Origin: Bacillus sp. cl95
Lineage (GTDB): Bacteria > Bacillota > Bacilli > Bacillales > Cytobacillaceae
Assembly: GCF_900115925.1 (NCBI RefSeq)
Contig: NZ_FOYF01000002.1
Coordinates: forward strand, 186,001-250,000
Direction of reading: 5' to 3'
Length of the DNA stretch: 64,000 nucleotides
Both the position numbers and the translations under genes were made by a program. The notes beneath the pieces are model-generated. The model saw nothing but the letters and a program-made list of their open reading frames with translations. It was not told the origin of the DNA and made no database searches. This document shows positions 8,305 to 17,189 of this stretch, one piece after another (within the stretch, counting starts at the first letter, position 1; each line of letters opens with the position of its first letter).

Positions 8305-9238
8305 AATGAAGAGTCTGAAGAAATTCATTGGAATCCTGTTTATATTTATCTTCGTAATCTTATCGATTCGATACTTTCAGCCGAATGAATTATGGTTAAA
8401 AAGTAAAGCGTTTTTTGTTGAACATCCTTTTTTGATCATCATCGTTTCGATTGCTTATACACTTTCCTTTGTTTTTAGAGCATTGGCTTGGAAACTCTAT
8501 CTTTCCTCTGAAGTGAAATTTTGGAACTGTTTAAAGGGGATTTTGTTCAGCCTTACCGTAAACCATATAGCTCCCTTTAAAATAGGAGATATCATTAGAA
8601 TCGGATATCTTTCAAGACAGGAAAAACATGTGACTATAGATGAGTCCGCTCATTCCGTCGTGGTATTAAGGGCGCTTGATATGCTGGTTTTATTGATATT
8701 TTCCTTTCTAGGGCTCATCTATTTTTCCAAACTCACGCCTATTCATATTTCGGTATGGCTGCTTCCTGTGTGCGGTCTTTTATTGGCGTTTGTTTTTCTA
8801 CTTTGGAAATGGAAACCGGATTTTCTTAATAAGCATTGGCAGCTATTTCATAAAGCGCTGCTCAGCAGAAATTTTGTCTTTATTTTCTTACTAGTCATTC
8901 TCAGTTGGTGTCTTGAAGGTGCAGTCATTTGGGGAGTGACCACGTCTTTAAAAGAACCGATTCTGTTATTACAAGCCATTTGGGTCAATTCAGTCACAGT
9001 TGGTGGACAAATCTTTCAAGTTACACCTGGAGGGATTTCCACTTATGAATCTATGATGACTTTCACCTTGATCAGTATTCAATATCCAAATAACGTAGCC
9101 TATTACGTTGCCATTATTAGCCATGGCTACAAATTTATTTTTTCATATGCTGTGGGCATTCTTCTTGTCATCAAGTCGCCCATCTACACCATTAAACAAA
9201 TTAAAGAGCTTTTGTTAGTGAGAGGAGAAATGAAATGA
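8294..9238 (+). CDS. UPF0104/flippase-like integral membrane protein
   Basis: About 314 residues with seven or eight predicted membrane spans, of the AglD/YbhN/lysylphosphatidylglycerol-synthase transmembrane family. Family-type features are NHIAPFKIGDIIRIGYLSRQ after the second pair of helices and TPGGISTYESMM near the end. Members transfer or flip lipid-linked intermediates across membranes. The start is uncertain: ATG 8294 overlaps the epimerase gene by 11 bases, and ATG 8306 starts just after its stop. TTG 8276 is less likely. It ends in a 4-base ATGA overlap with the next gene, so the products probably act together on a lipid-linked sugar. Confidence 0.72.
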   Translation: MKAKMKSLKKFIGILFIFIFVILSIRYFQPNELWLKSKAFFVEHPFLIIIVSIAYTLSFVFRALAWKLYLSSEVKFWNCLKGILFSLTVNHIAPFKIGDIIRIGYLSRQEKHVTIDESAHSVVVLRALDMLVLLIFSFLGLIYFSKLTPIHISVWLLPVCGLLLAFVFLLWKWKPDFLNKHWQLFHKALLSRNFVFIFLLVILSWCLEGAVIWGVTTSLKEPILLLQAIWVNSVTVGGQIFQVTPGGISTYESMMTFTLISIQYPNNVAYYVAIISHGYKFIFSYAVGILLVIKSPIYTIKQIKELLLVRGEMK

Positions 9239-10686
9239 AAAAAGCATCCGCATTTGAAAAGACGGCTGCTCGTTGCTGGAATTTATTAAATGAAGGAAAA
9301 CCGTTTACCCCGATTTTTGTCATTGGAACAATGGTCATCTATCAATTGCCGAATATGACAGATCTTTCATTCGTATTAAATATGCTATTAGGTTTACTTA
9401 TCATAGTGCCGTTGTTAGCACTTTACTTTATATATGATTTTCCGCTGTTCCTCCGCAATTATTTGTGGATACCATTCATTGCGTATTTAATGATTTGGGA
9501 CAGTGTAAACTATGGGCTCTTGTTCACTTCATTGGGATTGTACTTCTTCTTCACTGTATTCTTTTGGGGAACGATATACTACCACCTGCGGATAGGAACG
9601 ACTTGGCTTAATTTTAGAAGGTTTTGGAAACTTGTCTTGAAAAATAGTGATTCAACAAGCGGAAATGCACAAGAACAACTGCCGAAATTCTTATTAATTC
9701 TATCGGTATGGAATATGGTCATGGAAAAACCAGCACTAGCGTCAAATGACCTTGGCATAATAACAGTTTTTTATGCAGGGATTTTGCTTTTTGCCTACAT
9801 TCTTCATAAAAACTTGTTCGATTGGAAACCGAAGGTCATCCCAACTTACACAGAAAATGCAGAAGTGCCGAAAAAGCCTATCAATGATCGTGTAATTGTT
9901 ATGGTCATTGACGGAATGAGAAAAGAAAGATTTGAAGAAGCGAACACGCCTTTCCTTGATAAATTAAAAAACGAGGGAACTGACTATTCGCGAATGGAAA
10001 CCGTGTATCCTGCAAGAACAGTCGTATGTTTTTCTTCGATGTTCACCGGGACCTATCCACATGAACATGGCATCAAGTCCAATATGGTTTGGAAATTAGG
10101 CATTAAAGTCGAAAGTATCTTCGATTCATTGAGGAAAATTGGTAAAAAAGGCTCTCTGTTAGGAATTGCACATTTAGTCGATTCATTTGGCAAAGATGTT
10201 GAAACAGTGACAGCCGTTATGCACAACGATGTTGCTGATCGAAATATCATTGAAAGAGCCAAACTGATCATGAAAGAACAAAATCCTGATTTGCAAATCG
10301 TTCAATTAATTGGAACCGATCAAACTGGACATAGCAGAGGCGTATTTTACGATGATTACATACAGAAAATAGAAGAAGCAGATGCTCTTGTAGAAGAGTA
10401 TTACAATTGGTTGAAAGAAAATAATAAACTCGAAAACTTCACCTTTATCGTATGTGCGGACCATGGACAGGCTGATGGAATTGGTGGGCATGGACATCTA
10501 GATGAAGGTGAGCGTTACGTTCCGTTCTTTATGTATGGACCATCGATTGAAAAAGGGAAGAAAATTGATGAGAAACGAAGTCTTGTATCAATGGCTTCTA
10601 CTATTGCTTATTTAATGGGAGCGCCTTATCCTAGTCATAGTCGAGGGCCTGTATTATTAGAAGCACTTCGAAAGGATGAAAATTAG
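9235..10686 (+). CDS. Membrane-anchored alkaline-phosphatase-superfamily phosphodiesterase
   Basis: 483 residues. The first 190 contain about five membrane helices. From about 218 a type I phosphodiesterase/nucleotide pyrophosphatase domain follows. Metal and catalytic positions are visible: Asp226 in MVIDGMR, the likely nucleophile Thr262 in YPARTVV, Asp362 and His366 in GTDQTGH, Asp409-His410 in CADHGQ and a late HGHLDEG histidine. The catalytic domain probably faces outside, or the membrane surface. The start ATG overlaps the previous stop and the next gene begins at the base after its stop. The substrate is unknown; processing of a polar lipid, teichoic-acid-like polymer or nucleotide sugar is possible. 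Confidence 0.75.
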   Translation: MKKASAFEKTAARCWNLLNEGKPFTPIFVIGTMVIYQLPNMTDLSFVLNMLLGLLIIVPLLALYFIYDFPLFLRNYLWIPFIAYLMIWDSVNYGLLFTSLGLYFFFTVFFWGTIYYHLRIGTTWLNFRRFWKLVLKNSDSTSGNAQEQLPKFLLILSVWNMVMEKPALASNDLGIITVFYAGILLFAYILHKNLFDWKPKVIPTYTENAEVPKKPINDRVIVMVIDGMRKERFEEANTPFLDKLKNEGTDYSRMETVYPARTVVCFSSMFTGTYPHEHGIKSNMVWKLGIKVESIFDSLRKIGKKGSLLGIAHLVDSFGKDVETVTAVMHNDVADRNIIERAKLIMKEQNPDLQIVQLIGTDQTGHSRGVFYDDYIQKIEEADALVEEYYNWLKENNKLENFTFIVCADHGQADGIGGHGHLDEGERYVPFFMYGPSIEKGKKIDEKRSLVSMASTIAYLMGAPYPSHSRGPVLLEALRKDEN

Positions 10687-11448
10687 ATGTCAGAAAAAAA
10701 AGTGATTGTTTTTCTTCCTGCCCATAATGAAGAAGAATCTATCGCTGAAGTCATTCGCAAAGTACCGAGAAGTATTAGAGATGGCATAAAAGTAGAGGTT
10801 CTCGTTATTGATGATGGTTCAACTGATAGAACGGTGAAAGTCGCTAAAGACGCGGGAGCGGATCATATTTTTAGTTTTAAACAAAACATGGGATTAGGGT
10901 CTGCGGTGAGAAAGGGACTCGAATTATGTGTTGAATACGGAGGGGATATCGGTGTCATGATTGATGCCGATAATGAATACCCAGCTGAAGAAATTCCTGA
11001 ATTGATTTCTCCAATCTTATCGGGGGAATCCGATTATGTAATGGGTTCGAGATTCCTTGGTACGATTGCTGGTATGCGTTGGAACAGACGGTTAGGGAAC
11101 TATTGCTTTACTTGTCTGCAATCCCTTTTACTTGGAAAGTGGATATACGACGGTCAGTCTGGGATGAGGGCTTTTTCACGGCTAGCGATGGAGAATGCAG
11201 AAATCATTCATGATTATAACTACGCCCAAGTAATTACGCTTAACCTCTTGCGAAAAGGTTTCAGGATGAAAGAAGTCCCAATCACCTATCAGGTTCGTTC
11301 CAAAGGAGAATCTTTCATAAAGTTTAGAGCTTATATGACGTCTGTCTTGCCGGCCATTGTAAAAGAAATGCGAAGACCAGTGAGAAAAGTACGTATGGAT
11401 GAAAAAATGCCACTCATAATAAAACAAGAATCTAAACATCAATCGTGA
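10687..11448 (+). CDS. Family 2 glycosyltransferase (polyprenol-phosphate sugar type)
   Basis: 253-residue GT-A glycosyltransferase without membrane helices. Features are FLPAHNEEESI at the N-terminus, VIDDGSTDRT, the metal-binding DAD in MIDADNEYP and GQSGMRAFSR. It resembles DPM1-type dolichol/undecaprenyl-phosphate glycosyltransferases that charge a lipid carrier with one sugar. With the epimerase, flippase-like protein and phosphodiesterase it forms a plausible pathway: make the sugar nucleotide, charge the lipid, flip it, use or modify it. No clear terminator separates it from the Fur-controlled gene 80 bases downstream. Confidence 0.82.
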   Translation: MSEKKVIVFLPAHNEEESIAEVIRKVPRSIRDGIKVEVLVIDDGSTDRTVKVAKDAGADHIFSFKQNMGLGSAVRKGLELCVEYGGDIGVMIDADNEYPAEEIPELISPILSGESDYVMGSRFLGTIAGMRWNRRLGNYCFTCLQSLLLGKWIYDGQSGMRAFSRLAMENAEIIHDYNYAQVITLNLLRKGFRMKEVPITYQVRSKGESFIKFRAYMTSVLPAIVKEMRRPVRKVRMDEKMPLIIKQESKHQS

Positions 11449-11476
11449 TAAAAATGTGAATAATCACAATGTATCA

Positions 11477-11505
11477 TTGACACCGAGTATGATAATCATT
11501 ATCAT
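11477..11505 (+). promoter_or_regulatory. SigA promoter overlapped by a Fur box
   Basis: TTGACA (11477-11482), a 17-base spacer and TATCAT (11500-11505). A perfect 7-1-7 Fur box TGATAAT-C-ATTATCA occupies 11490-11504, covering the spacer and the -10 box. Fur binding here would directly exclude RNA polymerase. Confidence 0.9.
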
Positions 11506-11529
11506 TGGAAATGTAGGAGGGAACGTATA

Positions 11530-12279
11530 GTGAAAAAAATAGCTGGTTTGTGTGTTTTATTGATATTCATTCTCAATAACGTTTTTTCAACTCAAGCATT
11601 TGCGTATTCTTATGGGGATCCAAATGAAGAGAAAGTTGCCGAAACTTATAAGCAAATGCTCGTTAAGCTTGATGAAAACCCTCCGAATTTTACTGAAGCT
11701 AAGAAAGTTTATGAGTCAGTTCAAGAAGAAATTGATATGCACATGGGGAAAGAACCAAGTGAAATCATCCTAAAGAACTTGGAAGACGAAGATAAAGAGA
11801 GTACGATTGAAAACATGGAGAAATTGCTCGTGTTAAATATTGCTCGTCGTCTCGAAGGTATTGAAAAGAATTTTGAAGAATATGATACGAGCAAAAAATT
11901 GTTAGCCAAAGGATTCGCTACATATGAAGCAATGTCAAGCAAAGTGGAAGCAGAAAATCCTGAAACGAACCAAGCGATAAAGAATGATTTTGAAGAGGCA
12001 CTTGCCTCTCTTGGAAATCCAGGATTGTTCGGAGTCGGAAAAAAGGATGCAGATAAGAAAGTCTTTATTGAAAATAAAGAGGCAATCTTAGACGCTCTTA
12101 AGAGGGAATATGACATCAAGAGTCTCGAGGTTGGGCATTTTTCCGAGAGTGCAACCGAAACGGATAGTGGTAAAAAAGAATGGACGGACACTTCTAACAT
12201 AAAGAACTGGATTCCAATCATCCTCATTGTAGGATTGATTGCAGCTATCATCATTTATACGATTCGAAAAAGAAAATAG
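11530..12279 (+). CDS. Membrane-anchored helical surface protein paired with FTR1 permease
   Basis: 249 residues. A signal peptide (about 1-25) is followed by an acidic, helical extracellular part of about 190 residues. A single C-terminal membrane helix (WIPIILIVGLIAAIIIYTI) and a short RKRK tail follow. It starts with GTG after TAGGAGGG. It is 43 bases upstream of the FTR1 gene and shares its Fur box, so an accessory or iron-presenting subunit of the permease is likely. Some FTR1 permeases carry a similar helical domain fused to their N-terminus; here it is a separate gene. I recognise no catalytic motif. Confidence 0.72.
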   Translation: MKKIAGLCVLLIFILNNVFSTQAFAYSYGDPNEEKVAETYKQMLVKLDENPPNFTEAKKVYESVQEEIDMHMGKEPSEIILKNLEDEDKESTIENMEKLLVLNIARRLEGIEKNFEEYDTSKKLLAKGFATYEAMSSKVEAENPETNQAIKNDFEEALASLGNPGLFGVGKKDADKKVFIENKEAILDALKREYDIKSLEVGHFSESATETDSGKKEWTDTSNIKNWIPIILIVGLIAAIIIYTIRKRK

Positions 12280-12322
12280 ATATTACTAACAGGTAAATCT
12301 TCTTGAGAGAGGGGAAACAATT

Positions 12323-13249
12323 GTGGAGATACAAGCGTTATTGATAACTTTTCGTGAGGTTTTGGAAGCCCTTTTAATTGTCGGCATCATCACGACTTAC
12401 TTAAAGAGAACGAATAATCAAAAGTTCACCAAATATGTTTGGCTGGGTGCGGGTCTTGCAGTATTAGCCAGTGTCGGTGTGGCAATGTTATTCCAAGTTG
12501 TCTTTACAGGCTTCACTGCGATGGGCAGTGAAATGTATTTGAAAATAGGGATTATGGTCGTTTCTACTGTATTGCTCACACAGATGGTATTTTGGATGGC
12601 CAGCCATAGCCGTAATTTAAAAGGCAATATGGAAGGCAAGATGAATCAATTCATTACAGCAGGGAATATTGTCGGAATGGTTATTCACTCCTTCCTCGTC
12701 GTTCTTCGTGAAGGTGTAGAAACAGTATTTTTCTTTGCAGCTATCACAGGCGGGAATATCGGGGCTGCAATGCAGGGATGGGGTGCGATTACAGGTGCCG
12801 TAATTGCTGCAACAATTTCTTACTTCTTCTTTAAAGGAACGATGAGAATTCCATTAAAGAGCTTCTTTAAAGTTACTGGTGCATTCATCATCTTGATTTC
12901 TGCAGGGCTTCTTGTTCAAGCAATCAGTATGATGCAGGATATTAATTTGATTGGTAGCGTAGTGCCACACTTATATGACATTACATGGTTGTTGCCTGAA
13001 CATCCAATCGATTATGCTCATTATTTACGTGATCATGGAGTAGCACCATTGCTATCAGGTGACGTAGGCATTTTCTTAAAAGCATTGTTTGGTTATTCAT
13101 CCATGCCATCAATTGAAGAAGTTGTCGCTTATATCGGTTATTTTGCAGCGATTTATCTTTTGACTTCTTCTAAAACGAATAAGGAAAAAGCTGTGAAATC
13201 TGCAGAGACTGTTACAAAGATGAACGTTTTAAATCCACAAGCAAAATAA
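12323..13249 (+). CDS. FTR1/EfeU-family iron permease
   Basis: 308-residue integral membrane protein with about seven helices that imports iron across the cytoplasmic membrane. Both REXXE iron-binding motifs are present: REVLE at residues 11-15 in helix 1 and REGVE at 129-133 in helix 4. The start is GTG 12323 after GAGAGGGGAAAC. The usual partner EfeB/DyP-type peroxidase is absent from the window, and no gene with a clear EfeO layout is present. The partners appear to be the helical proteins at 11.5 kb and 6.0 kb. Iron regulation is supported by the Fur box upstream of the preceding gene. Confidence 0.92.
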   Translation: MEIQALLITFREVLEALLIVGIITTYLKRTNNQKFTKYVWLGAGLAVLASVGVAMLFQVVFTGFTAMGSEMYLKIGIMVVSTVLLTQMVFWMASHSRNLKGNMEGKMNQFITAGNIVGMVIHSFLVVLREGVETVFFFAAITGGNIGAAMQGWGAITGAVIAATISYFFFKGTMRIPLKSFFKVTGAFIILISAGLLVQAISMMQDINLIGSVVPHLYDITWLLPEHPIDYAHYLRDHGVAPLLSGDVGIFLKALFGYSSMPSIEEVVAYIGYFAAIYLLTSSKTNKEKAVKSAETVTKMNVLNPQAK

Positions 13250-13272
13250 AAATAATCTCTCTCTCAAATTTT

Positions 13273-13310
13273 GAAAAGTACAGAGTTTCATTCTCTGTAC
13301 TTTTCTTCTA
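13273..13310 (+). terminator. Terminator after FTR1 gene
   Basis: Perfect 13-bp stem GAAAAGTACAGAG / CTCTGTACTTTTC with a seven-base loop, followed by a T/C-rich tail. Confidence 0.85.
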
Positions 13311-13351
13311 TTCTCAAAGCTCTTTTCGTAAACTTTGTAGTTATTGGATCA

Positions 13352-13379
13352 AGAAAAAGCCGGCATTAGGGCTTTTTCT
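13352..13379. other. Second hairpin in the FTR1 downstream region
   Basis: AGAAAAAGCC and GGCTTTTTCT form a 10-bp stem around an eight-base loop. No T-run follows outside the stem, so it is only a weak terminator candidate. The rest of 13311-13523 holds a TATAAT at 13463-13468 but no convincing -35 box. Confidence 0.45.
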
Positions 13380-13523
13380 ATACCAAAGTCAAAAGAATTT
13401 TTGCGGTTAAAATTTTATTTGGAGGAAAAGAGCACGAAATAAGAATCTATACGCGTTTTTGCTATAATCGTAAAAGCAACACTCTATGCGAAAACAGCCA
13501 TTACAAAAGAAGATGGTGAAAGT

Positions 13524-14981
13524 GTGAAAGGCAATCCATTCTTACAGATAATCAGTATCGTTGCAATCATAGTAGTATTTATTTGTCAGTTTGTGTTCTT
13601 AAATCCTTTTGTATCGACCTGGGATCAGGTCGATTTCTCGCTTGCATTGGAGCGTTTTGATCTTTTGCAAATGCAACCTCATTTCCCGGGCTATCCCTAT
13701 TTTATACTTGGTGGCATGTTTATTCATTTTCTATCTGGTGGGATGGTTGAGTCATTAACTATTTTCAGCATTCTGTTTTATCTTACAAGTATTTATCCCA
13801 TTTACTATCTGTCTTGCCATTTTGTGAAGCGGGAGTATACCTGGTTGGTAACCGCTATTACTTATACATCGAGTTATACGGTTGTCATGGTGAATCAGCC
13901 CATCTCTGAGGGAGCGGCCTTAGCGACTTTATGGTGGCTGATGTGGAGCATATTTATTGCGTTGAAGTCAGATAGAAAAATAATCTATATAGTTCCGCTA
14001 TTCTTTTTAAGTGCGTTGTTTGGTATTCGACTATCATATATTCCATTCGCGATTGGGGTAGCTCTATTATTTTTTCAAAAATGGAAGGATGGAAAGCTTT
14101 CAGTAAAGGAATTAGGACAATATGCTAGCATTGCAATTTTCTTTCAATTGATTTGGGTTGCAGGTCTTGTGGCATCTGAAGGCAGTGTAGAAGGATTTAT
14201 CAAACTTTCTTTAGCTTTCACGAACGGTCATTTCCAGGAATGGGGTGGATCAGTAGGTACAAGTCAGCTAACTATCATAGAACGAATCTACTATTTACTT
14301 GTCAAAAATATTTATTGGACTGGATTATCCGGGGAAAATGTAGTACTAGCTGTTTTATACGCTGCTATGCTGATTTTCGTGGTGTATACTTTATTTAGTA
14401 AGAACCGAAGAGTCGATAGGCAGTTTTACCCTTTGCTTTGGATGGTTCTCGCTTATTTTCTTTGGTCATTGTTTGCTCAAAATATCGAGAAAGCCCGTCA
14501 TGCTCTTCCTATCATCATTATGATCGTATTCTGGTTATGGATAACACTTTTTTCAAAACGTTGCCAATCATGGATTCTCGCCTTGGCCATATCAATCTTG
14601 GCTGTCCAATGTTACACTGGCCTAAATTTAGTGAGAGAACAAGCAACGATAAAACCGGCAATCTATCAAATGGCCGACTTCCTTTCGGGGTATGAAGAGC
14701 CTATTGTGGTGTATACTTGGGAAGAAACAAGGGTATTGCAATATTTGGGTGTACCTTTTTCACATAAGCGTGTTTTGACATATGAACTATTCAAAGAAGA
14801 CTCAAAAAATTATCGAGATCGAAGTATTCTCCTGACAAATAAAGTAGTTGAAGGATTTAGAGCTCAAGGTATCGAAATGACTGACCTGAAGAGAATCAAA
14901 ATGTTCCACTCAAATGAACTATTTGATCCCGTATATCATGATATAACATTGTATGAATGGGGAGGTGACCGGGATGAATGA
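13524..14981 (+). CDS. Polytopic membrane protein, possible GT39-like glycosyltransferase
   Basis: 485 residues with roughly eleven hydrophobic helices and a soluble C-terminal tail of about 90 residues. After the first helix an extracytoplasmic loop carries [12 protein letters not shown] and HFPGYPYF. An acidic residue in this loop is the catalytic position in GT39/ArnT/PMT-type lipid-sugar-dependent glycosyltransferases. That assignment is inferred from layout only. The start is GTG 13524. The gene overlaps uvrC by eight bases and carries the uvrC ribosome site, so the two are probably cotranscribed. The lipid-carrier operon 2 kb upstream could supply its donor. Confidence 0.6.
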   Translation: MKGNPFLQIISIVAIIVVFICQFVFLNPFVSTWDQVDFSLALERFDLLQMQPHFPGYPYFILGGMFIHFLSGGMVESLTIFSILFYLTSIYPIYYLSCHFVKREYTWLVTAITYTSSYTVVMVNQPISEGAALATLWWLMWSIFIALKSDRKIIYIVPLFFLSALFGIRLSYIPFAIGVALLFFQKWKDGKLSVKELGQYASIAIFFQLIWVAGLVASEGSVEGFIKLSLAFTNGHFQEWGGSVGTSQLTIIERIYYLLVKNIYWTGLSGENVVLAVLYAAMLIFVVYTLFSKNRRVDRQFYPLLWMVLAYFLWSLFAQNIEKARHALPIIIMIVFWLWITLFSKRCQSWILALAISILAVQCYTGLNLVREQATIKPAIYQMADFLSGYEEPIVVYTWEETRVLQYLGVPFSHKRVLTYELFKEDSKNYRDRSILLTNKVVEGFRAQGIEMTDLKRIKMFHSNELFDPVYHDITLYEWGGDRDE

Positions 14982-16746
14982 ATTGATTAAGCATAAATTG
15001 ACGCTGCTCCCAGATCAGCCGGGCTGTTACTTAATGAAGGACAGGCAAGGAACAATCATATACGTGGGAAAAGCAAAGGTATTAAAAAATCGTGTGCGTT
15101 CCTATTTTACCGGTTCCCATGATGGAAAGACGCTAAGACTTGTGAATGAGATTGAGGATTTTGAATATATCGTTACATCGTCCGATATGGAAGCTCTCAT
15201 TTTGGAACTGAACTTAATCAAGAAACATGATCCAAAATATAACATCATGTTAAAGGATGACAAAACATATCCTTTCATCAAGCTTACCTCAGAACGGCAT
15301 CCAAAGCTTATTATCACGAGGAAGGTAAAAAAAGATCATGGTAAATATTTTGGACCATACCCGAATGTTCATGCAGCGAATGAAACGAAAAAGCTGCTTG
15401 ACCGTATTTATCCTCTTCGCAAATGTGCGACATTACCTGATCGTGTTTGTCTTTATTATCACCTTGGCCAATGTTTGGCTCCCTGTGTTAAGGACGTTAG
15501 TGAGGGTCAATATAAATCCATTGTTGAAGATATTACCCGTTTTTTAAACGGCGGTTATAAAGAAATCAAAAAAGAACTTTCGGGAAAAATGATGGCTGCA
15601 GCAGAAGAATTGGATTTTGAACGTGCAAAGGAATTTCGTGATAAGATATCACATATTGAAGCGACGATGGAAAAACAAAAAATGACGATGACCGATTTTA
15701 CGGATCGAGATGTGTTTGGGTATTCCGTAGATAAGGGCTGGATGTGTGTCCAAGTATTTTTTGTCCGACAAGGGAAGTTGATAGAACGTGATGTTTCGAT
15801 GTTTCCGATTTATGATGAGCCAGAAGGAGAAATACTTACATTCCTTGGACAGTTTTACTCTAAACCTAATCATTTTAAGCCTAAGGAAATCCTTATTCCG
15901 AATTCAATAGATCGCCAAATGGCAGAAGAACTTTTACAAGTCAAAGTAATCAACCCTCAAAGAGGGCAGAAAAAGGACCTTGTAAAGCTTGCTGTCAAAA
16001 ATGCCAAAATCGCACTGAGTGAAAAATTCTCGTTAATTGATAGGGACGAAGACCGTACGATTAAAGCCGTCGAAAACTTAGGTTCAGCACTTGGTATTTA
16101 TACACCGCATCGCATTGAATCTTTCGATAACTCCAATATTCAAGGTACAAATCCTGTTTCGGCACTTGTTGTATTTTTGGACGGGAAGCCTCACAAAAAG
16201 GAATATCGAAAGTATAAAATCAAGACGGTTGAAGGTCCAGATGATTACGAATCAATGAGGGAAACAGTCCGAAGAAGATACTCAAGGGTTCTCAAAGAAG
16301 GTTTGCCTCTTCCTGATCTGATCATTGTCGATGGTGGTAAAGGACATATTGAATCAGTGAGGGACGTCCTTGAAAATGAGTTAGGTTTGGATATCCCTCT
16401 TGCTGGTTTGGCAAAAGATGATAAGCACCGGACCTCACAATTGCTTTACGGGAATCCGCTAGAAGTCATTCCACTGGATCGAAATAGCCAGGAGTTTTAT
16501 TTACTTCAACGAATTCAAGATGAAGTCCACCGATTTGCGATTACTTTCCATCGTCAAGTTAGAGGGAAAAGTGTTTTTCAGTCGCTTTTGGATGATATTC
16601 CAGGTATCGGTGAAAAACGTAAAAAACTGCTGTTAAAAGAATTCGGTTCCGTAAAAAAAATGAAAGAAGCTACCCTTGAACAAATGTTGGGAATAGGCAT
16701 CCCAGTAGCTGTTGCCGAAGAGTTAATGAGAAAGTTACAAGAATAG
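14974..16746 (+). CDS. uvrC: Excinuclease ABC subunit C
   Basis: 590-residue UvrC nuclease of nucleotide excision repair, which makes both incisions around UvrB-marked lesions. The N-terminal GIY-YIG domain (PGCYLMKD...IIYVGKAK) is present. The UVR domain around [14 protein letters not shown] binds UvrB. The RNase-H-like C-terminal nuclease has ESFDNSN and [10 protein letters not shown], and helix-hairpin-helix motifs end the protein. The frame is open from ATG 14953, but ATG 14974 has GGGGAGGTGA upstream and is the right start. It overlaps the upstream membrane gene. Confidence 0.95.
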   Translation: MNELIKHKLTLLPDQPGCYLMKDRQGTIIYVGKAKVLKNRVRSYFTGSHDGKTLRLVNEIEDFEYIVTSSDMEALILELNLIKKHDPKYNIMLKDDKTYPFIKLTSERHPKLIITRKVKKDHGKYFGPYPNVHAANETKKLLDRIYPLRKCATLPDRVCLYYHLGQCLAPCVKDVSEGQYKSIVEDITRFLNGGYKEIKKELSGKMMAAAEELDFERAKEFRDKISHIEATMEKQKMTMTDFTDRDVFGYSVDKGWMCVQVFFVRQGKLIERDVSMFPIYDEPEGEILTFLGQFYSKPNHFKPKEILIPNSIDRQMAEELLQVKVINPQRGQKKDLVKLAVKNAKIALSEKFSLIDRDEDRTIKAVENLGSALGIYTPHRIESFDNSNIQGTNPVSALVVFLDGKPHKKEYRKYKIKTVEGPDDYESMRETVRRRYSRVLKEGLPLPDLIIVDGGKGHIESVRDVLENELGLDIPLAGLAKDDKHRTSQLLYGNPLEVIPLDRNSQEFYLLQRIQDEVHRFAITFHRQVRGKSVFQSLLDDIPGIGEKRKKLLLKEFGSVKKMKEATLEQMLGIGIPVAVAEELMRKLQE

Positions 16747-16748
16747 CA

Positions 16749-16777
16749 TTGTTATGTGTTTTTCACTGTGCTATAAT
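16749..16777 (+). promoter_or_regulatory. Promoter of lysC leader
   Basis: TTGTTA (16749-16754), 17-base spacer, TATAAT (16772-16777). It begins three bases after the uvrC stop and feeds the lysine riboswitch. Confidence 0.75.
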
Positions 16778-16814
16778 GAGAAAAATTTAAACACTCACTT
16801 TATTTAGCATAAAA

Positions 16815-17056
16815 GTGAAGGTAGAGGTGCGAACTTCAATAGTAGAAGCTGGGAGGGGAATGAGCTCTGTTGATTGGCTTTGAAAGGGGAGGTCGCCGAA
16901 GTGGGGAAAGACTCATTCTTTTCTTGCTGGTTCTGTATTGAATAAATGCAGAATTGTCAGGACGCCTGTCTTGGAGAGCTATCTTACATTGTCATGCGTT
17001 GGAATCATTCTGCGTATACGAAGCAATGGGGATCTCTTTTCCTCATTGCTTTTTTG
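16815..17056 (+). ncRNA. Lysine riboswitch (L-box) upstream of lysC
   Basis: Conserved L-box sequence is visible: GTAGAGGTGCGAAC near 16821 and AAAGGGGAGGTCGCCGAAG near 16883. The element ends in a terminator: AAGCAATGGGG (17021-17031) pairs with CCTCATTGCTT, followed by a T-run ending at 17056. Lysine binding favours the terminator and shuts off aspartokinase, as known for B. subtilis lysC. Together with the promoter before it, it accounts for most of the 443-base gap between uvrC and lysC. Confidence 0.93.
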
Positions 17057-17061
17057 TATTT

Positions 17062-17130
17062 GGCTGTTTAAGGACAAGTTGATTTTACGTACTTTGTAGA
17101 TTGGAGCGGAAATCAACAGGAAATGTTAAC
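17062..17130. repeat. Deleted remnant of the GC-rich dispersed element
   Basis: TGGCTGTTTAA, GTTGATTTT, GATTGGAGCGGAAATCAACA and ATGTTAAC match the two ends of the elements at 22.7 and 45.6 kb, but the GC-rich middle is missing. It sits between the riboswitch terminator and lysC. Confidence 0.6.
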
Positions 17131-17189
17131 AAATCCTTTTATTTACTCCCGTTAATCAGGTGAATTCTTAATGGAAAGAAGGGGAAGAA

